Origin: an uncultured Lachnospiraceae bacterium
GTDB lineage: Bacteria > Bacillota > Clostridia > Lachnospirales > Lachnospiraceae
Reading direction: 5' to 3'
NCBI GenBank assembly: GCA_947305245.1
Contig: CAMZDG010000008.1
Location: forward strand, 36,026-100,025
DNA: 64,000 bases
This document shows, piece by piece, positions 17,001-24,989 of this stretch. A program made the translations under genes and the position numbers. The notes under the pieces are model-generated. The model made no database searches and was not told the origin of the DNA. It was given only the letters and a program-made list of their open reading frames with translations. The first letter of the stretch is position 1. Each line of letters starts with the position of its first letter.

Positions 17001-17943
17001 GGAGCTGAACCTAAATGGCTATAATTCCATCAATAAGAACGGCATTCTGGTACCCACGAATGCGAGACTGCGCATCACGGGTCGCGGAGCGCTTCTTGTC
17101 AATGCCAATGACAACTTTACCGTCGGCATCGGTGCAAAATATGACGAGCCATACGGTGAGATCATTTTCGAGCATCGCGGAAGGATCAAGGTTATTTCTT
17201 CCGGTGATAAGATCGTGGGCGTGGGCGGTGGCTACAGCGTTGCACCGATCGCGATCCGCAGCGGACATCTTGAGATCGCCGGCTCCGGTATATCCGTTCT
17301 CGGCATCGGAAGCTCCGCAGGCGACGCCTTCATCAATATTGGCGAGGCAAGCCTTGTCGTGAAGGAATCCGGTAACCAGGCCATCGGCATTGGTACTGCA
17401 AAGGGCAAGCTGAAGCTCAACAGTGCGGGCAACATCAACGTGATCTCGGACGGTGAGAGATCCGTCGGCATTGGTTCCATGTATGGAAATGACTGTGCAA
17501 TGCTGTTCGAGAAAGGGAAGGTTTCGGCCGTGGTACATTGTGACACCGGCGCGGTGATCGGTTCTTACTCCGGCACGGGAACGGCGGTCTGCAGGGATTG
17601 TGACCTCACCGTCTATGGCGAGGGCTCCATTGTGACGGGTATCGGCACTTCCATGGGGCGCTGGACGACGGAAGTGACGGGCGGTGTCCTTGACGTGAAG
17701 GTTCTCTCCGGCGGCGGCCAGCCTTTCGGCAACGAGGAGGACCGCATGATCATCACCGGCGGCAACGTGATCAATCGGAATGATGGGGAGCTTGTAGCGT
17801 GGAATGCGTATGGGCAGAAGCTCCACCGCGAGATCAAGGACCAGGATCACTTTGAGCAGGTGATCTGGACGGAGCACGGGGAGTACGTGTATGTCGCCGA
17901 CCGCACCAAGGAGCACGAAGTGCTGAGCATTTACTTGCCATGA
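14080..17943 (+). CDS. LacI-type sensor / degenerate GGDEF / EAL phosphodiesterase with C-terminal GIG-repeat beta domain
   Basis: The protein has 1287 residues from ATG 14080 (GGAGG six bases upstream); GTG 14032 is an alternative adding 16 residues. Domains: a LacI/ribose-binding-protein-like ligand domain without DNA-binding helix (1-290: VIGLCVTKIHDRV, IICANDNMAFGV, VIVTGFDGVPAVEYY); a linker domain (300-455) shared with the 21576 gene; a GGDEF fold (from DPMTGLPN, about 462) whose motif is SESEF (540-544), hence inactive; an EAL domain with EAL 666-668, FINTIPNHF, EVTEQ, DDFGTG (781), IKIDHYLI and AEGVE, hence predicted active on c-di-GMP; and a beta-rich tail (about 940-1287) with about seven VGIG-type repeats resembling Cthe_2159-like carbohydrate-binding beta-helices. 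No signal peptide or membrane span is seen, so it is cytoplasmic. Confidence 0.88.
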   Translation: MLGDKRVIGLCVTKIHDRVRGALADEINLAAVEAGFKLICFNSIEDFYKDDVYSKGARTVYERMDLDFLDGIIICAEHFCDNRIVNGIVRRAQEKKIPVVILNGEASGCVRVINDCEDAFKELVRHVIKEHHVRDPFFMAGRRDDHNSKQRLKYYQDVLEEFGIPFQESRMGYGDYWDEPAMRITEELVVSGKLPQAIICANDNMAFGVCRKLKMLGYSVPKDVIVTGFDGVPAVEYYFPKLTTCRENRQAQAQTCLSVLKKLFAGESVEPEYRIPYETVISESCGCVRPKPKERDDAAADLYGLLESMEAHEDYVTSETERMLNVEDMHDLMDPLSRFILPHSWLCVGSKLMKIASVEKWEDGKCVAIPCAYDSHQKVRFMQDQDMLPETREWAEDDACYIITSIYSKDFYCGFYAVKTSYVGGINYKMKKIVRLANLICNSLINQFKQRETLRSMEGAIYRDPMTGLPNLKGASKWFQEFASEPGNHEKSLSVSIFALPQYAQIYENYGIHVIEEIVCLISDRLKSMRGRDGFLAKNSESEFLLIQAYEEPSQIEANNQRIAAAVQAAIATYNHESDNTYDVEVSMGSTVADPGWDGSLGAFVKYASNEMFLNRMRENKAERVSVKDSHVDYLGVFNLLVANNLFRYHYQPIVDAKNGDIYGYEALMRTKGGINLSPLEILAAARENKRLNEIEHATMFNILEQYATENERFHGRKVFINTIPNHFLTEEECKELKDQYRQYLDHVVFEVTEQDSSSDEEMAALKRFSAGEGGVQIAIDDFGTGHSNIVNLLRYAPQIIKIDHYLISGIDQDVNKQMFVKNTIEFAAMNGIKVLAEGVETAQEMRTVIEFGVDLIQGFYTGRPAEDPATDIDERIRDEIINENLNFSVYSKGTQKVYAAKDGEEVNLVDLALHKYNYVHVVSGSVHLIGRKDSSLNLILRVADNADAQIVMTDVNLTGIDEPAIQLGKGSSMELNLNGYNSINKNGILVPTNARLRITGRGALLVNANDNFTVGIGAKYDEPYGEIIFEHRGRIKVISSGDKIVGVGGGYSVAPIAIRSGHLEIAGSGISVLGIGSSAGDAFINIGEASLVVKESGNQAIGIGTAKGKLKLNSAGNINVISDGERSVGIGSMYGNDCAMLFEKGKVSAVVHCDTGAVIGSYSGTGTAVCRDCDLTVYGEGSIVTGIGTSMGRWTTEVTGGVLDVKVLSGGGQPFGNEEDRMIITGGNVINRNDGELVAWNAYGQKLHREIKDQDHFEQVIWTEHGEYVYVADRTKEHEVLSIYLP

Positions 17944-18240
17944 CGGAGAAGTCTCATTAGGCTTGACGATACGATCTAAATGCTGTCTCTAGTGGTACAA
18001 ATGGATGGTCTTGTGACTAAAATGGCTATTTTAGTGTGTTTTAGTCACATGTTTCCTTCATTTTTCACCATTTTAGCGTTTGGATGCGTAGAATGATTGA
18101 CTAAAGAGGGGCATCAACCGCAATTTAGCCATAAAATGCAATGAAACTCGGGGAAAAATGAGGAAAAATGAAAGAAATTTGTGACCTAAATTGGCCCAAA
18201 CAAGCTTTTTAGCCACAAACATCTCCAAAAACAACTATCT
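17944..18240. other. AT-rich intergenic stretch with a cluster of TTTAGYCAC-like motifs
   Basis: No gene is seen. GTGACTAAAA (18013-18022) and TTTTAGTCAC (18039-18048) form a perfect 10-bp inverted repeat. Variants of the same word recur at 18029-18036, 18070-18078, 18097-18106, 18124-18135, 18181-18190 and 18206-18219 in both orientations. Base composition is visibly richer in A and T than the flanking genes. Confidence 0.5.
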
Positions 18241-18266
18241 AGGCGGATTCCAGAAGGGATCCGCCT
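18241..18266 (+). terminator. Hairpin, possible weak terminator
   Basis: An 11-bp stem (AGGCGGATTCC / GGGATCCGCCT with one wobble, loop AGAA) is followed by TCTTGCTTGG. The T-run is poor, so termination is uncertain. It lies 300 bases after the EAL gene. Confidence 0.4.
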
Positions 18267-18307
18267 TCTTGCTTGGAATGAGAGGATTTCAGAAAGGATG
18301 GAGTGGG

Positions 18308-18421
18308 ATGGAAAACCAAGAATTGTTTGGCATGGGATCGTTGGGATGGAAAACCAAGAATTGTTTGGCATGGGGTTGCTTAAATGGAAAACCAAGGATT
18401 GTTTTTCTTGGGATAATCAGA
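18308..18421 (+). repeat. Tandem repeat, 38-bp unit, about three copies
   Basis: Units begin at 18308, 18346 and 18384, each with ATGGAAAACCAAG. The first two are nearly identical over the first 30 bases; the third is diverged after position 14. The unit length is not a multiple of three and no Shine-Dalgarno site precedes the frame, so it is not coding. Confidence 0.9.
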
Positions 18422-18449
18422 ATATAATGAATTGTTTATACTTTTTTAA

Positions 18450-18478
18450 TTGAATTACGGACGGGAGTGTGTTATATA
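18450..18478 (+). promoter_or_regulatory. Likely sigma-A promoter of clpB
   Basis: TTGAAT (18450-18455), a 17-bp spacer and TATATA (18473-18478). It would give a 5' leader of about 290 bases that contains the whole 28-bp repeat array. Confidence 0.55.
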
Positions 18479-18607
18479 TGTTATAGAACAACAAAAGATA
18501 AATGTGGAGACATTTAGTTTGGATGTAGCATGTTTCCGCATTCTCGTGAGAATGTTTGATGGGTCCGTTTCTGGAACGCCGAGAAGTGTGAGGGAGCGAG
18601 CAACAAG

Positions 18608-18747
18608 CATGGCTTCGAGGAATTCGAGCGTCAAGCATGGCTTCAAGGAATTCGAGCATCAAACATGGCTTCGAGGAATTCGAGCAACAAGCATGGCTTC
18701 GAGGAATTCGAGCATCAAACATGGCTTCGAGGAATTCAAGATTGAAA
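18608..18747 (+). repeat. Tandem repeat, 28-bp unit, five copies, in the clpB leader
   Basis: Units begin at 18608, 18636, 18664, 18692 and 18720, exactly 28 bases apart, with core CATGGCTTCGAGGAATTC. Copies differ at few positions; the last degenerates at its end. There are no spacers, so it is not a CRISPR. The array ends 30 bases before the clpB start codon. Confidence 0.95.
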
Positions 18748-18777
18748 GAATAAGAACCCAAGGAAGGGGGAGAGGAT

Positions 18778-21363
18778 ATGAATATACAGAAGTTTACGCA
18801 GAAGTCGCTGCAGGCGGTGCAGGGATGCGAGAAGCTGGCAGTGGAATATGGGAATCAGGAGATCGAGCAGGAGCATCTGCTGGTGAGTCTGTTGCAGCTG
18901 GAGGACAGTCTGATCTTAAAGCTCATCGAGAAGATGGAGATCCAGAAGGAACACTTTGTGAACCGAGCTCAGCAGGCGCTGGAGAAGCGCGTAAAGGTGC
19001 AGGGCGGCAATCCGTACATTGGCCAGTACCTGAATAAGGCGCTGATCACGGCGGAGGATGAGGCGAAGCGCATGGGAGATGAATATGTCTCCGTGGAGCA
19101 TTTGTTCCTGGCCATGATGAAGAATCCCAATCGTGAGATCAGTGAGATCCTGAAGGAGTATGGCATTACGCAGGAGAGGTTCCTGAAGGCTTTGTCCACG
19201 GTGAGAGGAAACCAGAGGGTGACGAGCGACAATCCCGAGGCGACCTATGACACGCTGGAGAAGTATGGGCAGGATCTCGTGGAGAAGGCGAGAAATCAAA
19301 AGCTTGATCCCGTGATCGGACGAGACAATGAGATCCGTAACGTGATCCGGATCCTTTCGAGAAAGACGAAGAACAATCCCGTGCTCATCGGTGAGCCGGG
19401 CGTTGGTAAGACGGCCGTGGTGGAGGGCCTGGCACAGAGGATCGTGCGGGGCGACGTGCCTCAGGGCTTAAAGGACAAGAGGATCTTTGCGCTGGACATG
19501 GGTGCCCTCGTGGCAGGTGCAAAGTACAGAGGTGAGTTCGAGGAAAGGCTGAAGGCCGTTCTGGAGGACGTAAAAAACAGTGACGGACAGATCATTCTGT
19601 TCATTGATGAGCTTCATACGATCGTCGGCGCCGGAAAGACGGACGGCGCGCTGGATGCGGGCAATATGCTAAAGCCTATGCTGGCGAGGGGCGAGCTTCA
19701 CTGCATCGGTGCTACGACCCTGGATGAGTACCGTCAGTATATCGAGAAGGACGCAGCCCTGGAGAGAAGATTCCAGCCCGTGATGGTGGATGAACCTTCA
19801 GTGGAGGATACGATCTCGATCCTGCGTGGCATTAAGGAGCGTTATGAGGTGTATCACGGCGTGAAGATCATGGACAACGCCTTGGTGAGCGCCGCGACGC
19901 TTTCGCACCGTTACATCACGGACAGATTCCTTCCGGATAAGGCGATCGACCTCGTGGATGAGGCATGTGCCTTGATCAAGACGGAGCTGGACAGCATGCC
20001 TGCGGAGCTGGATGAGGCGTCCCGCAAGATCATGCAGATGGAGATCGAGGAGGCGGCCCTGAAAAAGGAGGATGACCGTCTGAGCCAGGAGCGCCTGGAA
20101 GAACTGCAGAGGGAACTTGCCGAATTGAAGGCGGATTTTGCGGAGAAGAAGGCGCAGTGGGATAATGAAAAGAATTCCGTGGAGCATCTAAGTAAGCTCC
20201 GCGAGGAGATCGATCAGGTGAATTCCGACATTGAGATCGCGCAGAGAAAGGGCGACCTTGAGAAGGCGGCGGAGCTTTCCTATGGCAAGCTGCCCGCGTT
20301 AAAGAAGCAGCTGCAGCAGGAGGAAGAGAAGGTCGGCGGCGGCTTGTCGCTTGTGCATGAGAAGGTTTCCGAGGAGGAGATCTCCAGGATCGTCAGCCGC
20401 TGGACGGGCATCCCCGTGGCAAAGCTGACGGAGAGCGAGAGAAATAAGACCTTGCATCTCGACGAGGAATTGCATAAGCGTGTCGTGGGTCAGGACGAGG
20501 GCGTGGAGAAGGTGACGGAGGCCATCATTCGTTCTAAGGCCGGTATCAAGGATCCTTCCAAGCCCATCGGTTCGTTCCTGTTCCTTGGACCGACCGGCGT
20601 CGGCAAGACCGAGCTTGCGAAGGCTTTGGCGGCAAGTCTGTTCGATGACGAGGCCAACATGGTGCGTCTCGACATGAGTGAGTATATGGAGAAGTTCTCC
20701 GTATCCAGGCTCATCGGAGCGCCTCCCGGATACGTGGGCTACGAAGAGGGCGGTCAGCTGACGGAGGCCGTTCGGAGAAAGCCTTACAGTGTAGTGCTTT
20801 TCGATGAGATCGAGAAGGCACATCCGGACGTGTTCAACGTGCTGCTGCAGGTGCTCGATGACGGGCGTATTACGGATTCCCAGGGAAGGACCGTGGACTT
20901 TAAGAACACGATCCTGATCATGACCTCCAACATTGGTGCGCAGTATCTGCTCGACGGTATTGAGCCGGACGGCACGATCCGTCCTGAGGCAGAGAGGGCC
21001 GTGATGGAAGACCTTCGGGCACACTTCAGGCCGGAGTTTTTGAATCGTCTTGACGAGACGATCCTGTTCAAGCCGTTGACGAAGGAGAACATCGGCGGTA
21101 TCATTGACCTTCTGATGAAGGACGTGAACGCACGGCTCGCCGAGAAGGAACTGACCATAAAGCTGAGCGATGACGCGAAGCGCCTGATCGCGGACGAGGC
21201 GTATGATCCTGTCTATGGCGCAAGACCCCTGAAGCGTTATCTTCAGAAGAACGTCGAGACGCTGGCGGCAAGACTGATCCTGTCCGGCGAGGTGGACATG
21301 GAGGACGTGATCCTCATCGAGGCGGAGGGCGGCAAGCTCAAGGCAAGCGTGGAGAAGCACTGA
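18778..21363 (+). CDS. clpB: ATP-dependent chaperone ClpB (disaggregase)
   Basis: The protein has 861 residues, full length. N-domain (1-145), first AAA+ module with Walker A GEPGVGKT and Walker [10 protein letters not shown], the long coiled-coil M-domain (about 395-525, [19 protein letters not shown]...), second AAA+ module with Walker A GPTGVGKT and the [17 protein letters not shown] region. The M-domain distinguishes it from ClpA and ClpC, and no ClpP-binding IGF loop is evident. With DnaK it extracts proteins from aggregates. The ATG follows AAGGAAGGGGGAGAGGAT. No CIRCE or CtsR operator is visible upstream; instead there is a 28-bp repeat array. Confidence 0.98.
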   Translation: MNIQKFTQKSLQAVQGCEKLAVEYGNQEIEQEHLLVSLLQLEDSLILKLIEKMEIQKEHFVNRAQQALEKRVKVQGGNPYIGQYLNKALITAEDEAKRMGDEYVSVEHLFLAMMKNPNREISEILKEYGITQERFLKALSTVRGNQRVTSDNPEATYDTLEKYGQDLVEKARNQKLDPVIGRDNEIRNVIRILSRKTKNNPVLIGEPGVGKTAVVEGLAQRIVRGDVPQGLKDKRIFALDMGALVAGAKYRGEFEERLKAVLEDVKNSDGQIILFIDELHTIVGAGKTDGALDAGNMLKPMLARGELHCIGATTLDEYRQYIEKDAALERRFQPVMVDEPSVEDTISILRGIKERYEVYHGVKIMDNALVSAATLSHRYITDRFLPDKAIDLVDEACALIKTELDSMPAELDEASRKIMQMEIEEAALKKEDDRLSQERLEELQRELAELKADFAEKKAQWDNEKNSVEHLSKLREEIDQVNSDIEIAQRKGDLEKAAELSYGKLPALKKQLQQEEEKVGGGLSLVHEKVSEEEISRIVSRWTGIPVAKLTESERNKTLHLDEELHKRVVGQDEGVEKVTEAIIRSKAGIKDPSKPIGSFLFLGPTGVGKTELAKALAASLFDDEANMVRLDMSEYMEKFSVSRLIGAPPGYVGYEEGGQLTEAVRRKPYSVVLFDEIEKAHPDVFNVLLQVLDDGRITDSQGRTVDFKNTILIMTSNIGAQYLLDGIEPDGTIRPEAERAVMEDLRAHFRPEFLNRLDETILFKPLTKENIGGIIDLLMKDVNARLAEKELTIKLSDDAKRLIADEAYDPVYGARPLKRYLQKNVETLAARLILSGEVDMEDVILIEAEGGKLKASVEKH

Positions 21364-21440
21364 GAAGGCTATTCACGTAAGGCAAGCGTGGAGAAGCACT
21401 GAGAAGGCTTTTCACGTAAGGCAAACATGGTAAAGCATTG
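21340..21440 (+). repeat. Tandem duplication of the clpB 3' end, 39-bp unit, about 2.5 copies
   Basis: Units begin at 21340, 21379 and 21418 (AAGGCAAGCGTGGAGAAGC in the first two). The first contains the last seven clpB codons and the stop. The second copy keeps the same sequence, including its TGA, and the third is partial and diverged. Confidence 0.92.
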
Positions 21441-21488
21441 TGAGTGAAACGGCGGCAGGCAAGCGTTTGGCTCATGGGAATTTTAAGG

Positions 21489-21571
21489 AAACCTCTAGCA
21501 TTTTCAAGCAAACCGTGGTATCGTATAATTAGGTGCAGTCTATACCATTGTTTCGAAAATGCCGGAGGTTT
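21489..21571 (+). promoter_or_regulatory. Long inverted repeat covering promoter and Shine-Dalgarno site of the GGDEF gene
   Basis: The left arm 21489-21505 (AAACCTCtaGCATTTTC) pairs with the right arm 21555-21571 (GAAAATGCcgGAGGTTT), 15 of 17 positions. The right arm contains the GGAGG of the next gene and runs into seven T. In a transcript reading through from clpB this would be a terminator-like hairpin that also hides the ribosome site. The gene's own promoter (TTTTCA 21501-21506, 17 bp, TATAAT 21524-21529) starts inside the loop, so its transcripts escape the hairpin. Confidence 0.6.
21501..21529 (+). promoter_or_regulatory. Sigma-A promoter of the GGDEF gene
   Basis: TTTTCA (21501-21506), a 17-bp spacer and a perfect TATAAT (21524-21529). 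The -35 is a 4 of 6 match. It lies in the arm and loop of the inverted repeat at 21489-21571. Confidence 0.65.
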
Positions 21572-21575
21572 TTTT

Positions 21576-23438
21576 ATGGCAGGAAAGATAGCGGTATTTA
21601 TTGGACAATTGAATCAAGAGTATCTGATGGAGATGATCTGTTCCATTTCTCAGGCAGCGGAAGAGAAACAATATCAGATTGACGTCTTTAGTGAGTTCGG
21701 ATCCTATGGCGGGAATTATCTTCATGCCGAGGGCGAGAGAAACATTATCCGGCTTCCGTTCGTAGAGGATTATGACGGGATCATCGTGGCGCCGGATACC
21801 TTTGGCGTGCCCGAGATGGAAAAGCAGCTGGACATGTTGCTTCTTTCGAGGACGAAGGGTCCCGTGGTCAGTATTCGTCAGGAGAAGGACTGCTTCTACA
21901 GCGTTCAGATTGACAACCGCGCCGCCATGGCAAAGCTGACGGAGCATTTTGTCAAGGATCACGGCTATCGAAAGATCTGTTTCATGAAGGGAAAGATTGA
22001 ACTGAAGGACGCCGAGGAGCGTTTTCAGGGCTTCATGGACATTATGAAAAAGTATGACCTTCCCGTGGAGGAGCATCAGCTGTTCCAAGGGAATTATTGG
22101 CGGGATCGCGGCGAAGAGGCCGTGGAGTGGTTCTTATCCGGGCCGGAGAGACCGGAGGCAATCATTTGCGCGAACGACTTTATGGCGATCTCCGTGCTGA
22201 TGGCTCTTAAGAAGCGTGACATTAACATACCGGGCGACATTGCATTAGCCGGATTTGATGATCTGGAAGAGGTGCGATATCTGGATCCCGCGATCTGCAG
22301 CGTGCACATGCCGTGCTTTGAAATGGGCAGGCAGTCCGTTTTTCTGATCGATAAGCTGGTACATGGGGGAAAGTCCGAGCAGATCCTGCGGCTTCCCGTG
22401 GACGTCGTTCCCAGAAAGAGCTGCGGCTGCGACATTGAAGAGCGGGGACATTGGGCGGAGCAACTGTACGGACAGAGAAGATACTTAAGCGAAGTGATCA
22501 TGCATAACGGCTTTATGAATGCGGATTATGAGAACTGTGACACTTCGGAGGAACTGTTTGACACGGCATATCGATATACTTCTCACTTTGATTATAAGCG
22601 GGCTTACGTCTGTCTTTGCGAGACGGTGGATGAGAATGGGGACCGCATTCTGGATTCGCAGCACTATACGGATCACGTGGTGCTCCGCGCCATCATGGAA
22701 AAAAATGGCGAGCTGACGCTCCTTGACGAGAGATTTCCGAGGAGGGAGCTGCTCCCCGCGAAATACAGGGACAGAGAGTATTGCACTTATTACTTCCCGA
22801 TGCATCATAAGAACAGGTGCCTCGGCTACCTTGCCATCCAGACGGATCAGCTCACGGAGTTAAAGGAGTTTTTTGGGTGCTGGATCAGTGAGATGTGCAG
22901 CTGCCTGGATAAGGTGCTGCTCTATGAGGAAAACAAGAGTCTGCAGGAGTTCCGAAAGCTTTCTACGATTGATGACCTGACGGGTCTGTTTAACCGCAGA
23001 AAGCTTGAGCAGGACCTGAGCAAGCTCATGTTGAACGCAAAGGCGAGGAAGGATGGATTCTACATTATCAGCCTCGACATGGATGGCTTAAAGACCGTCA
23101 ATGACACCTATGGGCACATGGAGGGCGACGTTGCACTGAAGGCCTTCGCGAACGTGATCAGGGAGGCGGCAGGAGAGCTGGGACCGTCCTTTAGAGTGGG
23201 CGGCGATGAGTTTACAATCCTGATCACCACGGGCGACGGCAGTGCGATCAAGAGTGTCATGGAGCGCATCGGAGAGGGCCTGGATCAATATAATCAGGAT
23301 TCGGGAAAGCCGTATGTTCTGTCGGGAAGCCGCGGGTATGCGAAGTATAAGATGGGAGAGGAGATCTCCAATTGCATCCGTCGGGCGGACATTGACATGT
23401 ATGCGGATAAGATGGCGCGAAAGCGCGGCAGAAGATAG
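21576..23438 (+). CDS. Diguanylate cyclase with LacI-type sensor domain
   Basis: The protein has 620 residues from ATG 21576 (GCCGGAGG then seven T). An upstream in-frame extension to 21444 lacks a ribosome site and crosses the promoter. Residues 1-285 form a LacI/PBP-like ligand domain (MAGKIAVFIGQ, AIICANDFMAISVL, LAGFDDLEEVRYL) without a helix-turn-helix. A middle domain (290-440) and a coiled linker follow. The GGDEF domain (from DDLTGLFNRRKL, about 465) has an intact GGDEF at 542-546, so it should make c-di-GMP; no RxxD inhibitory site precedes it. It is a paralogue of the EAL protein at 14080 in its first 450 residues. The ligand is unknown, perhaps a sugar. Confidence 0.92.
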   Translation: MAGKIAVFIGQLNQEYLMEMICSISQAAEEKQYQIDVFSEFGSYGGNYLHAEGERNIIRLPFVEDYDGIIVAPDTFGVPEMEKQLDMLLLSRTKGPVVSIRQEKDCFYSVQIDNRAAMAKLTEHFVKDHGYRKICFMKGKIELKDAEERFQGFMDIMKKYDLPVEEHQLFQGNYWRDRGEEAVEWFLSGPERPEAIICANDFMAISVLMALKKRDINIPGDIALAGFDDLEEVRYLDPAICSVHMPCFEMGRQSVFLIDKLVHGGKSEQILRLPVDVVPRKSCGCDIEERGHWAEQLYGQRRYLSEVIMHNGFMNADYENCDTSEELFDTAYRYTSHFDYKRAYVCLCETVDENGDRILDSQHYTDHVVLRAIMEKNGELTLLDERFPRRELLPAKYRDREYCTYYFPMHHKNRCLGYLAIQTDQLTELKEFFGCWISEMCSCLDKVLLYEENKSLQEFRKLSTIDDLTGLFNRRKLEQDLSKLMLNAKARKDGFYIISLDMDGLKTVNDTYGHMEGDVALKAFANVIREAAGELGPSFRVGGDEFTILITTGDGSAIKSVMERIGEGLDQYNQDSGKPYVLSGSRGYAKYKMGEEISNCIRRADIDMYADKMARKRGRR

Positions 23439-23448
23439 CGATTTCAAG

Positions 23449-23481
23449 GCGCGCAGCTTTAGAAACATAAAGGCTGCGCGC
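23449..23481 (+). other. GC-rich hairpin between the GGDEF and RACo-like genes
   Basis: A 9-bp stem GCGCGCAGC / GCTGCGCGC is extended by TTTA/TAAA with one bulged G. No T-run follows, so it is not a standard terminator. It may stabilise mRNA ends or reduce read-through. Confidence 0.6.
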
Positions 23482-23518
23482 GTTCGATCAGTGGAACTAG
23501 CGGGAGTGGAGCGGCAGG

Positions 23519-24808
23519 ATGGCGGAAAGCGAAACCAGTTTTTCTAAGAAAGCAGCCAAGGGGAGCAGGGCGAAAGGCCTGCGCTGTCAGGTTTGTACGG
23601 GTTGTGGGCTTTGCCCCGGAGTGCAGCGCAAAGCGCCGGAGGGAATGCGCATATTGACGCAGGACCTGATGGGCGGAAAGCTCTCGCTAAAAAGCGAGGA
23701 CGGCATTCGGCTGGCCGCGGCGGATCTTGGGACCACGACCATCGCGATGGAGCTTTTCCGCGCGGACGGAAGCGTGGAAGAACGCTTTGTTCTTTTGAAC
23801 CCGCAGGCGGAATTCGGGGCGGACGTGCTGTCTCGGATCCAGGCGGCAAAGGATCCCGCGACTGGAAAGAAAATGAAGGAAATGGTAAGAAGCGCTTTGG
23901 CCCAGGGGGCGGAGCGCTTTTTGAAGTGCTTATTGCCCGGAGAGACCCTGGTCATGGTCATCGCGGCAAATACCACCATGAGCTATCTCCTCATGGGATG
24001 GGATCCGCAGGAGTTGGGGCAGGCACCTTTTGAGGCAACGCATCTTGCGGGAGCAAGGTTTGAGCTGAACGGGATCCAATGCCTTTTGCTTCCGGGGTTT
24101 TCTGCATTCGTGGGTGGGGATCTTCTCGCGGGCGCCGTGGCTGCTTCCATGGCGGAGAAGGAAGAGGTGACCCTCCTTGTGGACCTTGGAACAAATGGAG
24201 AGATCCTGATCGGAAATAAGGAACGGATCCTTGGGACGGCCACTGCGGCGGGACCGGCCTTCGAGGGCGGCGCTGGGAGAGGCGTCTTTGGAGCGGATCT
24301 GGTCAAGTGCGTGGCAAGGCTTCGGGAGGAGGGCTTCCTGGATGAGACGGGGCTTCTTGCGCAGCCATATTTCGAGGCGGGAATACTCGTCGGGAATCTG
24401 CGGCTTTCCAAGGAAGCCGTGCGAAGCCTTCAAGTGGCGAAGGCGGCCATCCTTGCCGGGATCCAGATCATTACAAGGCAATATGGCATTGCCATGGAGG
24501 AGATCAGTCAGGTGATCCTGGCGGGCGGCTTCGGTTATTTTCTGGATCCCTCCGATGCCGTGCGGATCGGTCTGCTTCCGGCCTGTCTGGAAAAGAAGGC
24601 GATCTCCGGAGGAAACACGGCGCTTGCGGGCGCTAAGAGGGTCGGAGCAGGACTCCTTCAAAAGGAGTTTTGGGAGCTGGAGCCGGGAAGGCTCCTTAAG
24701 ACAGAGACAGTCTGGAAGGACTCCGTCAAGGTCGAAGTCATCAATCTTGCGCTGCAGGAGGATTTCCCGGAGCGTTACCTTGCGGCCATGACGCTGGACC
24801 CGGCGTGA
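23519..24808 (+). CDS. RACo-like ASKHA ATPase (corrinoid-protein reactivator family), lacking the ferredoxin domain
   Basis: The protein has 429 residues. A cysteine cluster CQVCTGCGLC (23-32) near the N-terminus could bind an iron-sulfur cluster. The rest is an actin-like ATPase as in RACo/RamA C-terminal domains: phosphate-1 LAAADLGTTTIAMELF, phosphate-2 LLVDLGTNGEILIG, adenosine motif ILAGGFGYFLDP. RACo proteins use ATP to re-reduce Co(II) of corrinoid methyltransferases, but they normally carry a 2Fe-2S domain, which is missing, and no corrinoid protein or methyltransferase is nearby. The substrate is therefore unknown. ATG 23519 has only a weak ribosome site (GGGAGTGGA). Confidence 0.75.
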   Translation: MAESETSFSKKAAKGSRAKGLRCQVCTGCGLCPGVQRKAPEGMRILTQDLMGGKLSLKSEDGIRLAAADLGTTTIAMELFRADGSVEERFVLLNPQAEFGADVLSRIQAAKDPATGKKMKEMVRSALAQGAERFLKCLLPGETLVMVIAANTTMSYLLMGWDPQELGQAPFEATHLAGARFELNGIQCLLLPGFSAFVGGDLLAGAVAASMAEKEEVTLLVDLGTNGEILIGNKERILGTATAAGPAFEGGAGRGVFGADLVKCVARLREEGFLDETGLLAQPYFEAGILVGNLRLSKEAVRSLQVAKAAILAGIQIITRQYGIAMEEISQVILAGGFGYFLDPSDAVRIGLLPACLEKKAISGGNTALAGAKRVGAGLLQKEFWELEPGRLLKTETVWKDSVKVEVINLALQEDFPERYLAAMTLDPA

Positions 24809-24989
24809 TGCCGCGGCACGACATTGAAATTGAGACTGCACGATACCCGACATGACGCCGCAAGATGATGTTGGGACTGAGATACCATGGGGTACGTTGC
24901 GTGACGCCGAGCCAATGGGGCATACTGGTATATTGGCCAGGCCGGGGCGAATAAGGATGTAGGGAGCTTAGTGCAGGAGTGTCATAGCC

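Noticed and set aside
18608..18747. CRISPR array
   Set aside because: Units abut without spacers, and no cas genes are nearby.
18421..18777. CIRCE or CtsR heat-shock operator before clpB
   Set aside because: No palindrome or direct heptad repeat matching either was found.
18417..19037. Open frames of 114 and 195 codons crossing the 28-bp repeats
   Set aside because: They have no ribosome site, change reading of each repeat copy, and one overlaps the true clpB start.
21364..21575. c-di-GMP riboswitch before the GGDEF gene
   Set aside because: Conserved GEMM core sequences are not seen; only a plain inverted repeat is present.
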